From assembly GCA_964484515.1 (NCBI GenBank), contig CAZAGT010000021.1:1-26728 (forward strand): 26,728 nt of DNA, given 5' to 3'. Every line of letters starts with the position of its first letter. Within the stretch, counting starts at the first letter, position 1. This document shows, piece by piece, positions 1 through 8,036 of the stretch. The notes beneath the pieces were generated by a model. The model was not told the DNA's origin. It made no database searches and saw only the letters and a program-made list of their open reading frames with translations. The translations under genes and the position numbers were made by a program. This stretch comes from CAZAGT01 sp964484515 (GTDB lineage Bacteria > Desulfobacterota > DSM-4660 > Desulfatiglandales > HGW-15).

Positions 1-104
1 TGCACCCTTGGCGCCTGGAATCTGCACCATCCTCGACTTTTGCAACGTTAGGGTATACTCTCATCAATTCTTCAGGTGACCACCTAATCTTTCTCATTTA
101 TTAG

Positions 105-278
105 AGGGTAAATGAGCACATTGCAGATCAAGCGCTGTGGGTTTTTACTGCGGGCCCGCTAAGCCTTTACGGCGTCAACGAGGAGGTGGAGTTCGTCCCT
201 CATCCAAGTCTATACCTTTACCTGGATTATTCTTCCGTGACCGATAGGCATTGGTCAGTCCGCAGTCAGAACGAATGA
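105..278 (+). pseudogene. C-terminal remnant of a family-5 ABC transporter solute-binding protein
   Basis: An open frame of about 57 codons encodes a peptide with motifs NEHIADQALWVF, LYGVNEEVEFVPHPSLY and SVTDRHWSVR, ending at TGA 276-278. This looks like the extreme C-terminus of a DppA/OppA-type (SBP_bac_5) solute-binding protein, where an aromatic, hydrophobic stretch is followed by an LYGV-type segment. The frame is closed upstream by TAG at 102-104. None of the three forward frames of bases 1-104 resembles the rest of such a protein, so this appears to be a truncated gene end and not a gene cut by the window edge. No plausible start codon for a functional product is present. The family call rests on recall of the motif pattern; a frameshifted gene entering from the left is the main alternative. 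Confidence 0.5.
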
Positions 279-335
279 TCGATGCGCTACCTGTGACTGG
301 GGTTATTGCTTAGCGAAAGGTTGAAAAGCGGGCCT

Positions 336-1559
336 ATGACGGATACCCCGATGAACAAAAGAAAAATCGCCCACGATCGACGAACATTTTTGAAGGTTGC
401 TGGGCTGAGCCCGTTCTGGTTTATGGGGCTCGGATGTCGGCCTGGAAGAGCCAAGATGGCTGGGTTTCAACCCGAGTTTTCTCAGACGCAGAAGCTGGTT
501 GCCGTTGCTGCGATCCCGAAGGGAGCGGATGCGGAGACGGTGATCACGGCCGTCAAGTCCGTCGCCGCCGCGGCGACCGACTTCGCATGGCTATCGCGCG
601 GTAATGTAGTCTTCATCAAGCCGGCGGCCAACTCCGCTAACAGATACCCGGCGACGACCTCGCCCCTGGCGATTCGAGCCATGGTCAGGTTGCTGCGGGA
701 AAAGGGAGCGGGCCGTGTGATCGTGGGCGATCGGCCCGGTGTTCAATCGGTTTTTCAGGATGCGGAAAGGCAACGGGGCTCGAGCCGAGAGGTCTTGAGG
801 GCAAACGGCCTGCAGCAGGCAGCCCTAGACTCTGGTGCGGAAATTCACTATTTTGACGAGGCGGGATGGAACGCCTATTTCGCCGATGCGCTGGCGCATG
901 AGAATCATTGGAAAGGCGAGTTACTGCTGCCCAATATCCTGAATCAGGTGGACCACATCATTTCGTTGCCTCGAGTCAGTCGGCATGCGCTGGCCGGAGC
1001 CACTCTGGGGCTTAAGTCGGCCGTGGGCTGGCCGCGCGATGATTGCCGGCTCGAACTTCACCGAGATGCACAGAGCTTTTATGAGAAAACCGCCGAGATC
1101 AACGATGCCCGCACGCTGAGGGAAAAGCTGCGCCTGACGCTTAGCGTGGCGACGAAAGTGCAGACCACCTTTGGCCCTGACCGGGGATTTGCCGCTGAAC
1201 CCGATCCGGGCCTGATTTTCGGATCGGAGTCGCTCATGGGACACGATATGGTCGCCTTAAGTTGGCTTCTGTGGAACCGGGAGAACACCACACCTACCGC
1301 TCAGCTATCGTGGTTTAAGGACCCCTACGTGACCTATCCAGGAGCCATGAATAGAATCTTTGTGGGGACCATCTGGGGCGTGGGCGCGTTCTTTCAGACC
1401 GAATCCTATGCGAGTATTCCAATCGGTTCAGTCCGCACTGATCCGGTTCTTGCACGGGCCGCCTCTATCTGGGGCGGCTTGCCGCGGCTCGAAGTGCAGG
1501 ATGTAAGTGGTGTATTGCCGAAATCGATTCGGGACTTCATTTTGGAAAAGGCCACGTAG
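336..1559 (+). CDS. Tat-exported DUF362 family protein
   Basis: This 407-aa protein begins with a twin-arginine signal: the motif DRRTFLK (RR at about residues 15-16) followed by a hydrophobic stretch ending GLGC, which may also be a lipobox (Cys about residue 34). It should be exported folded by the Tat system and possibly lipid-anchored. The body matches DUF362 proteins, with a repeated VFIKPAAN/IISLPRV-type architecture and the conserved stretch HALAGATLGLKSAVGWP. DUF362 proteins are often linked to iron-sulfur proteins, but no CxxCxxC cluster is seen here, so the biochemical role is unknown. The open frame extends upstream to a TTG at 306; ATG 336 is preferred because it places the RR motif at a normal distance. 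ATG 351 is also possible. No operon partner is evident. Confidence 0.72.
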   Translation: MTDTPMNKRKIAHDRRTFLKVAGLSPFWFMGLGCRPGRAKMAGFQPEFSQTQKLVAVAAIPKGADAETVITAVKSVAAAATDFAWLSRGNVVFIKPAANSANRYPATTSPLAIRAMVRLLREKGAGRVIVGDRPGVQSVFQDAERQRGSSREVLRANGLQQAALDSGAEIHYFDEAGWNAYFADALAHENHWKGELLLPNILNQVDHIISLPRVSRHALAGATLGLKSAVGWPRDDCRLELHRDAQSFYEKTAEINDARTLREKLRLTLSVATKVQTTFGPDRGFAAEPDPGLIFGSESLMGHDMVALSWLLWNRENTTPTAQLSWFKDPYVTYPGAMNRIFVGTIWGVGAFFQTESYASIPIGSVRTDPVLARAASIWGGLPRLEVQDVSGVLPKSIRDFILEKAT

Positions 1560-1570
1560 TGAGCTCTTAA

Positions 1571-1580
1571 GCCGATCGGC
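1571..1580. repeat. 10-bp perfect palindrome GCCGATCGGC
   Basis: A perfect 10-bp palindrome lies 11 bases after the DUF362 stop codon. It has no loop and no T-run, so it is not a convincing terminator. Whether it is a binding site is unknown. Confidence 0.3.
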
Positions 1581-1646
1581 AGATTGAAGTCTGGGTCGTT
1601 TCTCTCCTTTCAAAAACCAGTAAGTGATTACAGGAGGAGGATCTAG

Positions 1647-1823
1647 ATGGCCAAGACCGTCCTAGAAATTTCTGATGAAGAGAAGATGAGGATAGAGGCG
1701 ATCTTAATGGATGACGATGCTGCGGAGGCCCTATTATTCATCAAACAGGTCATCAGACCCAAGATAAGGGCACAAGGATCAAAAGCTCTTGATAGGGATA
1801 AATCCACTGGGCTCAAGCCCTAA
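1647..1823 (+). CDS. Small hypothetical protein, 58 aa
   Basis: An ATG follows a near-ideal ribosome-binding site (AGGAGGAGG, 1632-1640) by six bases, which is the main reason to believe this short gene. The product is acidic in its N-terminal half (EISDEEKMRIEAILMDDD), then has a hydrophobic/helical segment (ALLFIKQVI) and a basic tail ending STGLKP. It has no signal peptide, membrane segment or cysteine motif, so it should be a small cytoplasmic, largely helical protein. I do not recognise a family or function. After its TAA the same frame stays open for about 90 more codons, up to the methyltransferase; this is noted separately. It sits in the same direction as the methyltransferase gene, 240 bases upstream. 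Confidence 0.6.
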   Translation: MAKTVLEISDEEKMRIEAILMDDDAAEALLFIKQVIRPKIRAQGSKALDRDKSTGLKP

Positions 1824-2062
1824 AGGCCGGCGAACCAGTCAGCTGGTCATCATGATGCTCACGGCAATACCACCGCTCTCGAGACGGCCGGTAAAATCCC
1901 TGCTCGTGAACTGACTGCCTTGATCCGGGTTGAAAATCGCAGGGTGGGGGATCGTCAGGGGCCTATCTACGATCCTCTTCTGGCCAAGGCTGCCCGACCT
2001 CTATTGCAGATCTTTTTGTGGCCAGGAGACGGTCCGTTGATGAAAGAGAGAGGCCGATTACT

Positions 2063-2593
2063 ATGGACAAACCGATGTCGAGTCTTGGCTTCAAGCTGAT
2101 GACACTCCTATTCCGAGTTCGTGATGCGATGCGGCCGCGCAAGGATTTGATTAAGGATGCCGGGATCGAATCGGGATTCCGTGTCCTCGATTATGGTTGC
2201 GGCCCTGGCTGTTACATAGAACCGGTTACACAGCTGATTGGCGCTCGGGGAAAAATCTATGCCCTTGATGTACATCCGCTTGCCCTCAAAGAAGTTAAGA
2301 AGATTGCCGCCCGTAAGGCAATCACCAATGTAAAAACCATTGAGTCTGATTGCAAGACTGGACTCCCTGATAGCCATGTGGACGTGGTCCTGCTGTATGA
2401 TACGTTTCATAATCTTTCTGAACCTGATGAGGTGCTTCGAGAACTGCATAGAGTGCTTAAGCCGAATGGAAGGTTGTCATTCAGTGACCATCACATGAAT
2501 GAGAAGGACATACTGGCGAGGGTGACGAGTGGGGGCTTGTTCAAATATGTGGCTAAGATGAAAAAGATTTACAGTTTTGCAAAACAAGATTAG
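2063..2593 (+). CDS. Class I SAM-dependent methyltransferase
   Basis: This 176-aa protein is a small Rossmann-fold methyltransferase of the Methyltransf_11/UbiE type. Motif I is VLDYGCGPGCY, the acidic end of strand 2 that binds the ribose of S-adenosylmethionine is ALDVHP, and motif IV-like VVLLYDTFHNL is followed by the typical helix and strand ELHRVLKPNGRLSFSDHH. The substrate cannot be read from the sequence; ubiquinone/menaquinone, arsenite and small-molecule methyltransferases share this core. The C-terminus is short, with the basic tail KYVAKMKKIYSFAKQD. ATG 2063 is chosen because a purine-rich GAGAGAGG lies at 2046-2053, whereas the upstream GTG at 2018 in the same frame has no ribosome-binding site. 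The gene is convergent with the cytochrome gene downstream. Confidence 0.8.
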   Translation: MDKPMSSLGFKLMTLLFRVRDAMRPRKDLIKDAGIESGFRVLDYGCGPGCYIEPVTQLIGARGKIYALDVHPLALKEVKKIAARKAITNVKTIESDCKTGLPDSHVDVVLLYDTFHNLSEPDEVLRELHRVLKPNGRLSFSDHHMNEKDILARVTSGGLFKYVAKMKKIYSFAKQD

Positions 2594-2598
2594 CACGC

Positions 2599-2620
2599 AA
2601 AGGCAGAAGAACTGCCCTTT
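2599..2620. terminator. Possible bidirectional hairpin between convergent genes
   Basis: GGCAG (2602-2606) and CTGCC (2612-2616) form a stem with a five-base loop. Flanking AAA and CTTT extend it with a one-base bulge. It lies in the 52-bp gap between the methyltransferase and cytochrome stops, where a shared terminator is expected, but the T-run is only three bases long on either strand. Confidence 0.4.
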
Positions 2621-2645
2621 CGGTCACTACATCGGCAGGCTCGTA

Positions 2646-3203
2646 CTACTCCTGGATTAGACGCTTGAGGTAGCCACTCCTGTGACAATCTTTACAGCTT
2701 GGATGGGTTACCATTCTTTTCAATTGAAAGCCTGCGACGAGTTCTTCTTTACCCTGTAACGCAGGATCATCATGACATCCAGCGCACTTCTTGACAGGCA
2801 TTCCTTCCTTCCAGACATTCTTCCCATCTTCGAAGATGTGGTGACACGCATCGCACGTCGTCCCATATTCCTTGGCGTGTCTTTCATGGGTGAATGTTTT
2901 CTCGATAACACCCCTGGCAGCGTTTCCGCGCAGGGGATAGGACACAATTATGGCCTTTGGAGGCATGGTCGTCGCTGAGATGGCCTCATTCGATTGCCGA
3001 GAATGAGCCTCGACGTCGGTCAGACCTTGACCTGGAGGCGATTCAGGCTCAGAGGGTCTTGCCGTGTCAATGGCGGGCGCTTCTTTGGTCTCACCTTCAG
3101 GAAGTTTTTCCTTGGTTCCTTCTTCAGAACGACCGCTAGCGGTCATCGATGCGCAAATTGTGAGTAGCAAGAGACTGGAAAGAAAACCGCTTCGTAAATA
3201 CAT
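2646..3203 (-). CDS. Secreted three-haem class III-type cytochrome c (c7-like)
   Basis: The 185-aa precursor has an N-terminal signal peptide (basic start, then FLSSLLLLTICASMTASG). A 70-residue linker rich in Glu, Pro and Ser follows, then a compact haem domain. Three CxxCH sites are visible: CDACH (about residues 117-121), CAGCH (140-144) and CKDCH (170-174). Preceding histidines in FTHERH, the HH after the first site and THPSC are candidate distal ligands. This matches the class III/c7 family of periplasmic low-potential electron carriers, which use three haems instead of the four of cytochrome c3. ATG 3203 is chosen over an upstream start at 3224 because AGGAGG sits seven bases before it. 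A strong promoter lies just upstream. The gene stands alone, so its redox partner cannot be inferred from neighbours. Confidence 0.85.
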   Translation of the reverse strand: MYLRSGFLSSLLLLTICASMTASGRSEEGTKEKLPEGETKEAPAIDTARPSEPESPPGQGLTDVEAHSRQSNEAISATTMPPKAIIVSYPLRGNAARGVIEKTFTHERHAKEYGTTCDACHHIFEDGKNVWKEGMPVKKCAGCHDDPALQGKEELVAGFQLKRMVTHPSCKDCHRSGYLKRLIQE

Positions 3204-3232
3204 CTTGCCGCCTCCTCTTCGCAATTCAACTA

Positions 3233-3245
3233 ACTCGTACCGAGT
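3233..3245. promoter_or_regulatory. Inverted repeat overlapping the cytochrome promoter
   Basis: ACTCG and CGAGT flank the three bases TAC (3233-3245). The right arm overlaps the -10 box at 3243-3248, and the left arm covers the expected transcription start. The position is that of a repressor operator, but the arms are only 5 bp long and no cognate regulator is identified. Confidence 0.35.
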
Positions 3246-3271
3246 ATAGGGATAACTAACGAGAATGTCAT
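3243..3271 (-). promoter_or_regulatory. Sigma-70-type promoter for the cytochrome gene
   Basis: Read on the minus strand, a -35 box ATGACA (3266-3271) and a -10 box TATACT (3243-3248) are separated by 17 bases; each matches five of six consensus bases. The predicted transcript starts near 3236, giving a leader of about 33 bases that includes the AGGAGG ribosome-binding site. Confidence 0.6.
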
Positions 3272-3481
3272 CTATTTTCCGGATACGAGCACCGCCTTCA
3301 CGGTTTTGTATGGGCGGTTAGGCACGGAGTACGGTATTGTAGAAGGTGGGCCGGGCAAATAGGGGTGAGTTGGGGACGGAAAGACTGATATTTTCGCAGA
3401 TTAAGATATGGCGCCCCGATGGTTTTTTTGGTATTGGTCAGGCATCTTCGGTTCCCTCAATGATTTCCAAGGAAAGGACAA

Positions 3482-5284
3482 ATGCAGCCGCTTTGGTCTT
3501 ATCAGGACTTCGTAAGTCATCTTGGTCACTCAAATAGTCAGGTGAGAACCTGGGCGTTTGAGATACTTAAGGATCGCTTTCCACGGCGGTACGCACCAGA
3601 AGTGGCAGAGCTTATCGGGGATCCGGATCAACATTTGGGCTGTGCTGCACCTAGGTATTTGGCCCAGCATGGCGCCATTGAGCACGCACCGACGATCTTA
3701 AAAAGCTTCATCAATGATGAAGGCAACGTCCCGAGCAATTGCGCTATTGCTCTGGGATACATGCAATACGAGACCGCCATTGATGACATGTTAGCGAGGC
3801 TTTCTAAGTGCGAAAACGCAAATACCTTCCTGGGAATTGTCCATTACTTAGGTCAGGTTCGCCGAAGTGAATGCCATGAAGCGCTCCGAGATATCCTCTC
3901 AGAGCTTTCTGAATATTATTTCCTTGATTTTGTCGCCTTCCACCTCCTTGAACATCGAGATCCCGAGGACGTTCCCTTCGTCCTTGATGCCTACTTGAAA
4001 AACAGCGACCCCAATGACAACGGAGACCTGTTTCTGAATCGGTTGATGGAGGGCGTAGGCGCGAAAAGTTTCTTTGATGCTTTGACGGAGCATGGGTCTG
4101 TAAGCATCCTGGAATCCCCGAGGAAAGCCTTTAGGGCTGCGTTAAGGAAATATCCGCTGATCGATCCCGAAATGGGCATGATCGATAAAATCGTCAAACT
4201 GATTGACAGAAAGCAGTATGGACACTTAGCAACCACCCTGACGTTCGATGCGCGGGATATCGGCAGGTCCAGGGCCTCTGAGCACAAGGATAAGAACCAC
4301 CTCTCCGAAATCTTGGAGCGTGACGCCCAGACTTTGGTATTCCTTGAGGAGTTTTCGAAGAGGTCCTCAGTGTGGAAGGGCGTAGCTAAAGCCGAAAAGA
4401 CGGAAAGAAACCTCGTCTCCGCTCTTGTGGCTTGCTATATCTCCATACTGGAACGGGAAGGATACATTCGGGCCCTTGATCCTTCAGCTCCTTGTGAAGA
4501 TTTGATCCATACTCTGAAAGCCGCAAGCCCTGAGCTTCCCAAACCGATACAAGACCGCATAATCGAGCTGGCGCCGATAGCTGAGCTCAAGGAAGCCCTG
4601 ACAAAGGAACTCATGACATGGGGGGATATCTGGACGGTGCGCCTGATGGGGAAGATCGGCGGACAGCTCTTTGTGCCGGAGCTTATCAGAGTCGTACGCA
4701 AAACCGACAGCCTTTCCTATATTCATGAAGATGCCACTGAGGCCCTCAACGGTATGGACGAATCAGGTCACGAGAGTCTCATGTCGACCATCGAAAAGGG
4801 TGAGTTGAAAGACGCCTGGGATATATTCCCCTTGCTTGAGCACCTCCCTTACCCCGAATCCTTTGAAATCGCCTTGGCGCTTTGGAAAAAGGACGAGATG
4901 GATTCTTTGGATACCTTCGCCACCTGTTTAGAAAGGATCGGTGACAGCAGGGGTATTGAAGCCCTCCAGGAGATGTTCTTTGATGGCAATGCCGCCTATA
5001 TTGGAGATTCCCTGGAAGTTCTCTCCGTGATTCATAGTCGCGATATTCCTGAGATGGGGACCATCCGTCGTGAACGGAAAGCCGAGTTGGAACGTAGGAA
5101 GAGCAGAAGGAAAGAATTCAATGAGCTCATAGGCAAAGCGCAAGAACAGGGATCGATGAATCGTGAGCTTAGAGGAGGCTCCGTGGTCCCATTCCCCCGG
5201 GAAGCGCCCAAGGTTGGGAGGAATGACCCGTGCCCTTGCGGAAGCGGGAAAAAATACAAAAAGTGCTGTTTGAACAAAAAATAG
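3482..5284 (+). CDS. HEAT-like repeat protein with C-terminal SEC-C zinc motif
   Basis: This 600-aa soluble protein consists mostly of paired amphipathic helices of HEAT/armadillo type. Examples are VRTWAFEILKDRFP, HLGCAAPRYLAQHGAIEHAP and NCAIALGYMQYETAIDDML in the N-terminal third, and repeat-like helices again at about 440-540. The last 22 residues are a SEC-C motif, GRNDPCPCGSGKKYKKCC, the zinc-binding module first described at the SecA C-terminus and found at the ends of many unrelated proteins. A lysine- and arginine-rich linker precedes it. HEAT arrays usually act as scaffolds, and SEC-C modules may contact other proteins or the ribosome; the actual function here is unknown. ATG 3482 follows AAGGAAAGGA at proper spacing. 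It has no signal peptide. The gene is divergent from the cytochrome gene and appears monocistronic. Confidence 0.75.
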   Translation: MQPLWSYQDFVSHLGHSNSQVRTWAFEILKDRFPRRYAPEVAELIGDPDQHLGCAAPRYLAQHGAIEHAPTILKSFINDEGNVPSNCAIALGYMQYETAIDDMLARLSKCENANTFLGIVHYLGQVRRSECHEALRDILSELSEYYFLDFVAFHLLEHRDPEDVPFVLDAYLKNSDPNDNGDLFLNRLMEGVGAKSFFDALTEHGSVSILESPRKAFRAALRKYPLIDPEMGMIDKIVKLIDRKQYGHLATTLTFDARDIGRSRASEHKDKNHLSEILERDAQTLVFLEEFSKRSSVWKGVAKAEKTERNLVSALVACYISILEREGYIRALDPSAPCEDLIHTLKAASPELPKPIQDRIIELAPIAELKEALTKELMTWGDIWTVRLMGKIGGQLFVPELIRVVRKTDSLSYIHEDATEALNGMDESGHESLMSTIEKGELKDAWDIFPLLEHLPYPESFEIALALWKKDEMDSLDTFATCLERIGDSRGIEALQEMFFDGNAAYIGDSLEVLSVIHSRDIPEMGTIRRERKAELERRKSRRKEFNELIGKAQEQGSMNRELRGGSVVPFPREAPKVGRNDPCPCGSGKKYKKCCLNKK

Positions 5285-5561
5285 TGACCAGATTTTGAGC
5301 GCCTGTAGAGGAGGTTTGAAGGAAGATCCTCCCCATTTGGGCTCAAGCTTCAAACGGCTTTCTAGACGGCTTTGGACGGCTCAAAGCGCCTTTTAACGGT
5401 CGAAAGAGTCAATAAAATCAGATGGAATACGCTCCCAATCGGCCTTTCACGCTGCAATCTGCCATACAGATTTGAAGCCGGGTTCTCTTCTCCCTGTCCT
5501 ACCCCAAAAACCCACGCAACCGGTGCACATCAAACATCTCTGTAGAATCCGAGGTACCTGC
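5285..5561. other. Convergent intergenic gap with short direct repeats
   Basis: No gene is supported between the two convergent stops. A weak hairpin pairs GGAGG (5310-5314) with CCTCC (5328-5332). ACGGCT occurs three times at 5354, 5366 and 5376. No hairpin with a T-run terminator is evident. Confidence 0.4.
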
Positions 5562-6611
5562 TCAGGAATTGAAGAGGGTCTTCTGGGAGGCGTTCGCTGG
5601 GTGAGGTTCGGGAGCCGCTTCATCAGTGGGCGGCATGGCTCCTTTGAGGAAATAGCGTTCAAACAGTCGGTTGAATTCTGTCCAGACCCCTGGCTGACGA
5701 TCCTTGGACATGAAACGACTCAAGCCGTTCATCTTGGCGTCGAGATCGTCGATGAGGTGCAAGGCGAAGGCCTCCAAAAATTTGGGGCGCTTTGGAGAAC
5801 CGAATTCAAACTGGCCGTGATGGCTCAGTATGAGATGTTTGAGGCGCAGGGATAGCTCTTGGGGGAAACGCTTCAGCTTGGCCTGCTTTTCTGCCACCAT
5901 CTCAACACCGAGGACGATATGACCGACAAGCCTTCCCTCGTCGGTATATTCGATCTGGTGGTCAAATTTCAGTTCCCTGATTTTGCCTATATCGTGAAGG
6001 AATGCCCCCGTGAGGAGGAGATCCCGATCCAGCTCAGGATAGTGCGCCAAAACGGAGGTCGCCATTTCACATACGGAGAGGGTGTGTTCCAGCAGTCCGC
6101 CGACATAGCAGTGGTGAAAGTTCTTCGCCGCCGGCGCCGTCTTCAGTTGGGCCAGAAAGGTATGGTCTGAGAAGAAGCGCCCTACCAGGGCCTTGAGGTG
6201 GGCACTCTCTACGTTGTTCAGGATCTTTCTCAGGGCCGCAAGCATTTGGCCGATATCCTTCGCGCTGGCTTCCCAGAAAAGGGCGGGATCGGTTTCATCC
6301 CGGGAGATTTTCAGATTGGAGAGGGTGATTTGGACCTGGTCGCGGTAAGCGCCGGCAAATCCCTCCACCGTGAGGATATCGCCCTCTGTAAAACCGGATG
6401 ACAACGCCTCGGCCCGTTCCCAGACCTTGGCCTCGATCTCGCCGGAGCGATCGGCCAACGTGAGACTCAAAAAGGGTTCCCCTTTCTTGGTCAGGCCCAT
6501 CCTTTTCCCTTTGACGAGGTAATCGCCCCGCACACGATCATCGCGCTTGATGTCAGCTATCCAGAGGCGGTTTCCTTCCTCGACCAGAGAACGGCCGGCT
6601 TTATCAGTCAT
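5562..6611 (-). CDS. YhaM-type OB-fold/HD-domain 3'-5' exoribonuclease
   Basis: This 349-aa protein has an N-terminal OB-fold nucleic-acid-binding domain (about residues 15-105, with KKGEPFLSLTLADRSGEIEAK) followed by an HD metal-phosphohydrolase domain. HD residues are visible as FHHCYVGGLLEHT (about 165-177), FLHDIGK (204-210) and HLILSHHG. This order matches YhaM/CBF1 proteins, manganese-dependent 3'-5' exonucleases acting on RNA and single-stranded DNA. ATG 6611 is chosen over an upstream in-frame start at 6638 because GGAG lies just before it, and because it overlaps the aldolase stop by eight bases (ATGACTGA), implying translational coupling. The C-terminal 25 residues are an Ala/Pro-rich tail. 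Substrate preference cannot be judged from sequence. Pairing of a nuclease with an aldolase has no obvious metabolic logic. Confidence 0.78.
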   Translation of the reverse strand: MTDKAGRSLVEEGNRLWIADIKRDDRVRGDYLVKGKRMGLTKKGEPFLSLTLADRSGEIEAKVWERAEALSSGFTEGDILTVEGFAGAYRDQVQITLSNLKISRDETDPALFWEASAKDIGQMLAALRKILNNVESAHLKALVGRFFSDHTFLAQLKTAPAAKNFHHCYVGGLLEHTLSVCEMATSVLAHYPELDRDLLLTGAFLHDIGKIRELKFDHQIEYTDEGRLVGHIVLGVEMVAEKQAKLKRFPQELSLRLKHLILSHHGQFEFGSPKRPKFLEAFALHLIDDLDAKMNGLSRFMSKDRQPGVWTEFNRLFERYFLKGAMPPTDEAAPEPHPANASQKTLFNS

Positions 6612-7899
6612 CAAAATCTCCTGCCGGCCCTTTGTCACTGCTTATGGCGACGGCGCGTTCTTTGATCTTACTCTCGGTCCACTCTGCGGGATCCTCGATT
6701 CGTTCGATCTTCGGTCCCAGGTCGTGGGAGCCCGCACCCAGAATCGCATCGATGCCCAGGGGTGCGGTATCACGGCTGTTGAAGACGTTGACCAGGAGGT
6801 CGTACACGAAATCCTCGACGCCTTTGCTCATTCGCTCCCGCACCTCTTTGGGCTGACCCAGCAACTTGTTTTCGAAGGGCAGATTGAGTTTTTTATAGTT
6901 TCCGCCCTTTAGGCCTTCGGATTTGGCATAGGCCACCATCTCTTCCCAGAGGGTATCTATCGCACCTTCGTTCGCGACCTTCACGAACTCACCTTTCTCA
7001 TCCAGCATCGCGTTTCCGAATTCATTCACCTTTACGCCCCAACTGATCATCTGAAGGGCCGTCGCAACATTCGCCTTGGTTGTCCTCGTCTCCGCGGCAA
7101 TTTGGCGCAGTCGATCTGAGTTGTTCCCGGACGTGCCGTGTTGGGCGCCCGATATCTTGTACTTGGCGAGGGCCTCGTGAATCGTCTTGGTAAGAGGGAC
7201 CTGGATTCCCTGATCGCTTGCCTCGATACCGTGGGTCGTGCCGTTATTGAGGGCGATCCAATCGGTGTAGATCTCGTTGGAGTACAAGACATTAATCAGG
7301 AATAGGGCCTCCTCCTTTGTGGAAAGCCCCTCTTTCCCTTTGATCTCCCCTACCTCAGTTTCATGGCCGGCCCATGCTGGAACATAGGCGCTCAGTTCAA
7401 TACTGGCAAGGAGGTTTTGGTCATCGGCAAGATGGGAAGCATCGATCGCAATCGAGGTGATTCCAGCGTCGAACATGGAGGGGATCTCCACCTTGGCCTG
7501 CTCGATGTCTTTCTCACCCGTAATGCCGTAGTGATCGGCGTGGACCGCCACCGGCACCGTGATGCCCAATTCATTACAGAGGTCGTCCACTAATCTAGCC
7601 AGATTCCAGTAATTGACCGCACAATATGCGCTGGCACCGCCTTCGGACTTGGCAATCTCGATGATAATCGCGGCATTGGCTCGCTGTGCAGCCTGAAGCG
7701 CGCCCCGAATTACGAAAATATTTCGTCCGTTGGCGGCAATGGTCATGGCCTTGCCCTTGGCGATCATGGCCCGATCGATGACCTTTCCGCTCACAAGGAG
7801 GGCCTTCGAGTACGGGAACAGACCTCTGATGTTCGGCGGGCGGCCGATTTCGAGTGCCCTGTCAAAATCACGCTGAGACGATTGACTTGTTGATGCCAT
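6604..7899 (-). CDS. Class II (zinc) fructose-bisphosphate aldolase family protein, long form
   Basis: The 431-aa protein carries the signature of class II ketose-bisphosphate aldolases, which cleave or form fructose 1,6-bisphosphate or related sugars using a divalent metal. Candidate metal-binding and catalytic segments are VAVHADHYG (about 117-125), GHETEVGEI (178-186), NNGTTHG (218-224) and GAQHGTSGNN (251-260), so the histidines at about 123, 223 and 254 are present. IDASHL corresponds to the phosphate/substrate-proximal IDxS segment. It is longer than the usual 280-360 residues, with an N-terminal extension and a C-terminal domain of more than 100 residues. An AGGAGG lies five bases before ATG 7899. 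No signal peptide is seen, so it acts in the cytoplasm. It is the first gene of a pair with the HD nuclease. Exact substrate (FBP or another phosphosugar) is uncertain. Confidence 0.78.
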   Translation of the reverse strand: MASTSQSSQRDFDRALEIGRPPNIRGLFPYSKALLVSGKVIDRAMIAKGKAMTIAANGRNIFVIRGALQAAQRANAAIIIEIAKSEGGASAYCAVNYWNLARLVDDLCNELGITVPVAVHADHYGITGEKDIEQAKVEIPSMFDAGITSIAIDASHLADDQNLLASIELSAYVPAWAGHETEVGEIKGKEGLSTKEEALFLINVLYSNEIYTDWIALNNGTTHGIEASDQGIQVPLTKTIHEALAKYKISGAQHGTSGNNSDRLRQIAAETRTTKANVATALQMISWGVKVNEFGNAMLDEKGEFVKVANEGAIDTLWEEMVAYAKSEGLKGGNYKKLNLPFENKLLGQPKEVRERMSKGVEDFVYDLLVNVFNSRDTAPLGIDAILGAGSHDLGPKIERIEDPAEWTESKIKERAVAISSDKGPAGDFDD

Positions 7900-8036
7900 G
7901 GTGACCTCCTTTGTACCTGAACAAGATCTTGGGAGCCTCTGTCTTCAATGCTCTCTGCAAGAAGCAAAGAACCGGGCAACGAGGACCAGGGTTTCTATCT
8001 AGAATAGAATCCAACCGAAAAAAAATGCTTAAACTC

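Noticed and set aside
5354..5381. Three ACGGCT units as a possible CRISPR or tandem array
   Set aside because: Units are only six bases with irregular 10-12 base spacing; no repeat-spacer structure and no cas genes are present in the window.
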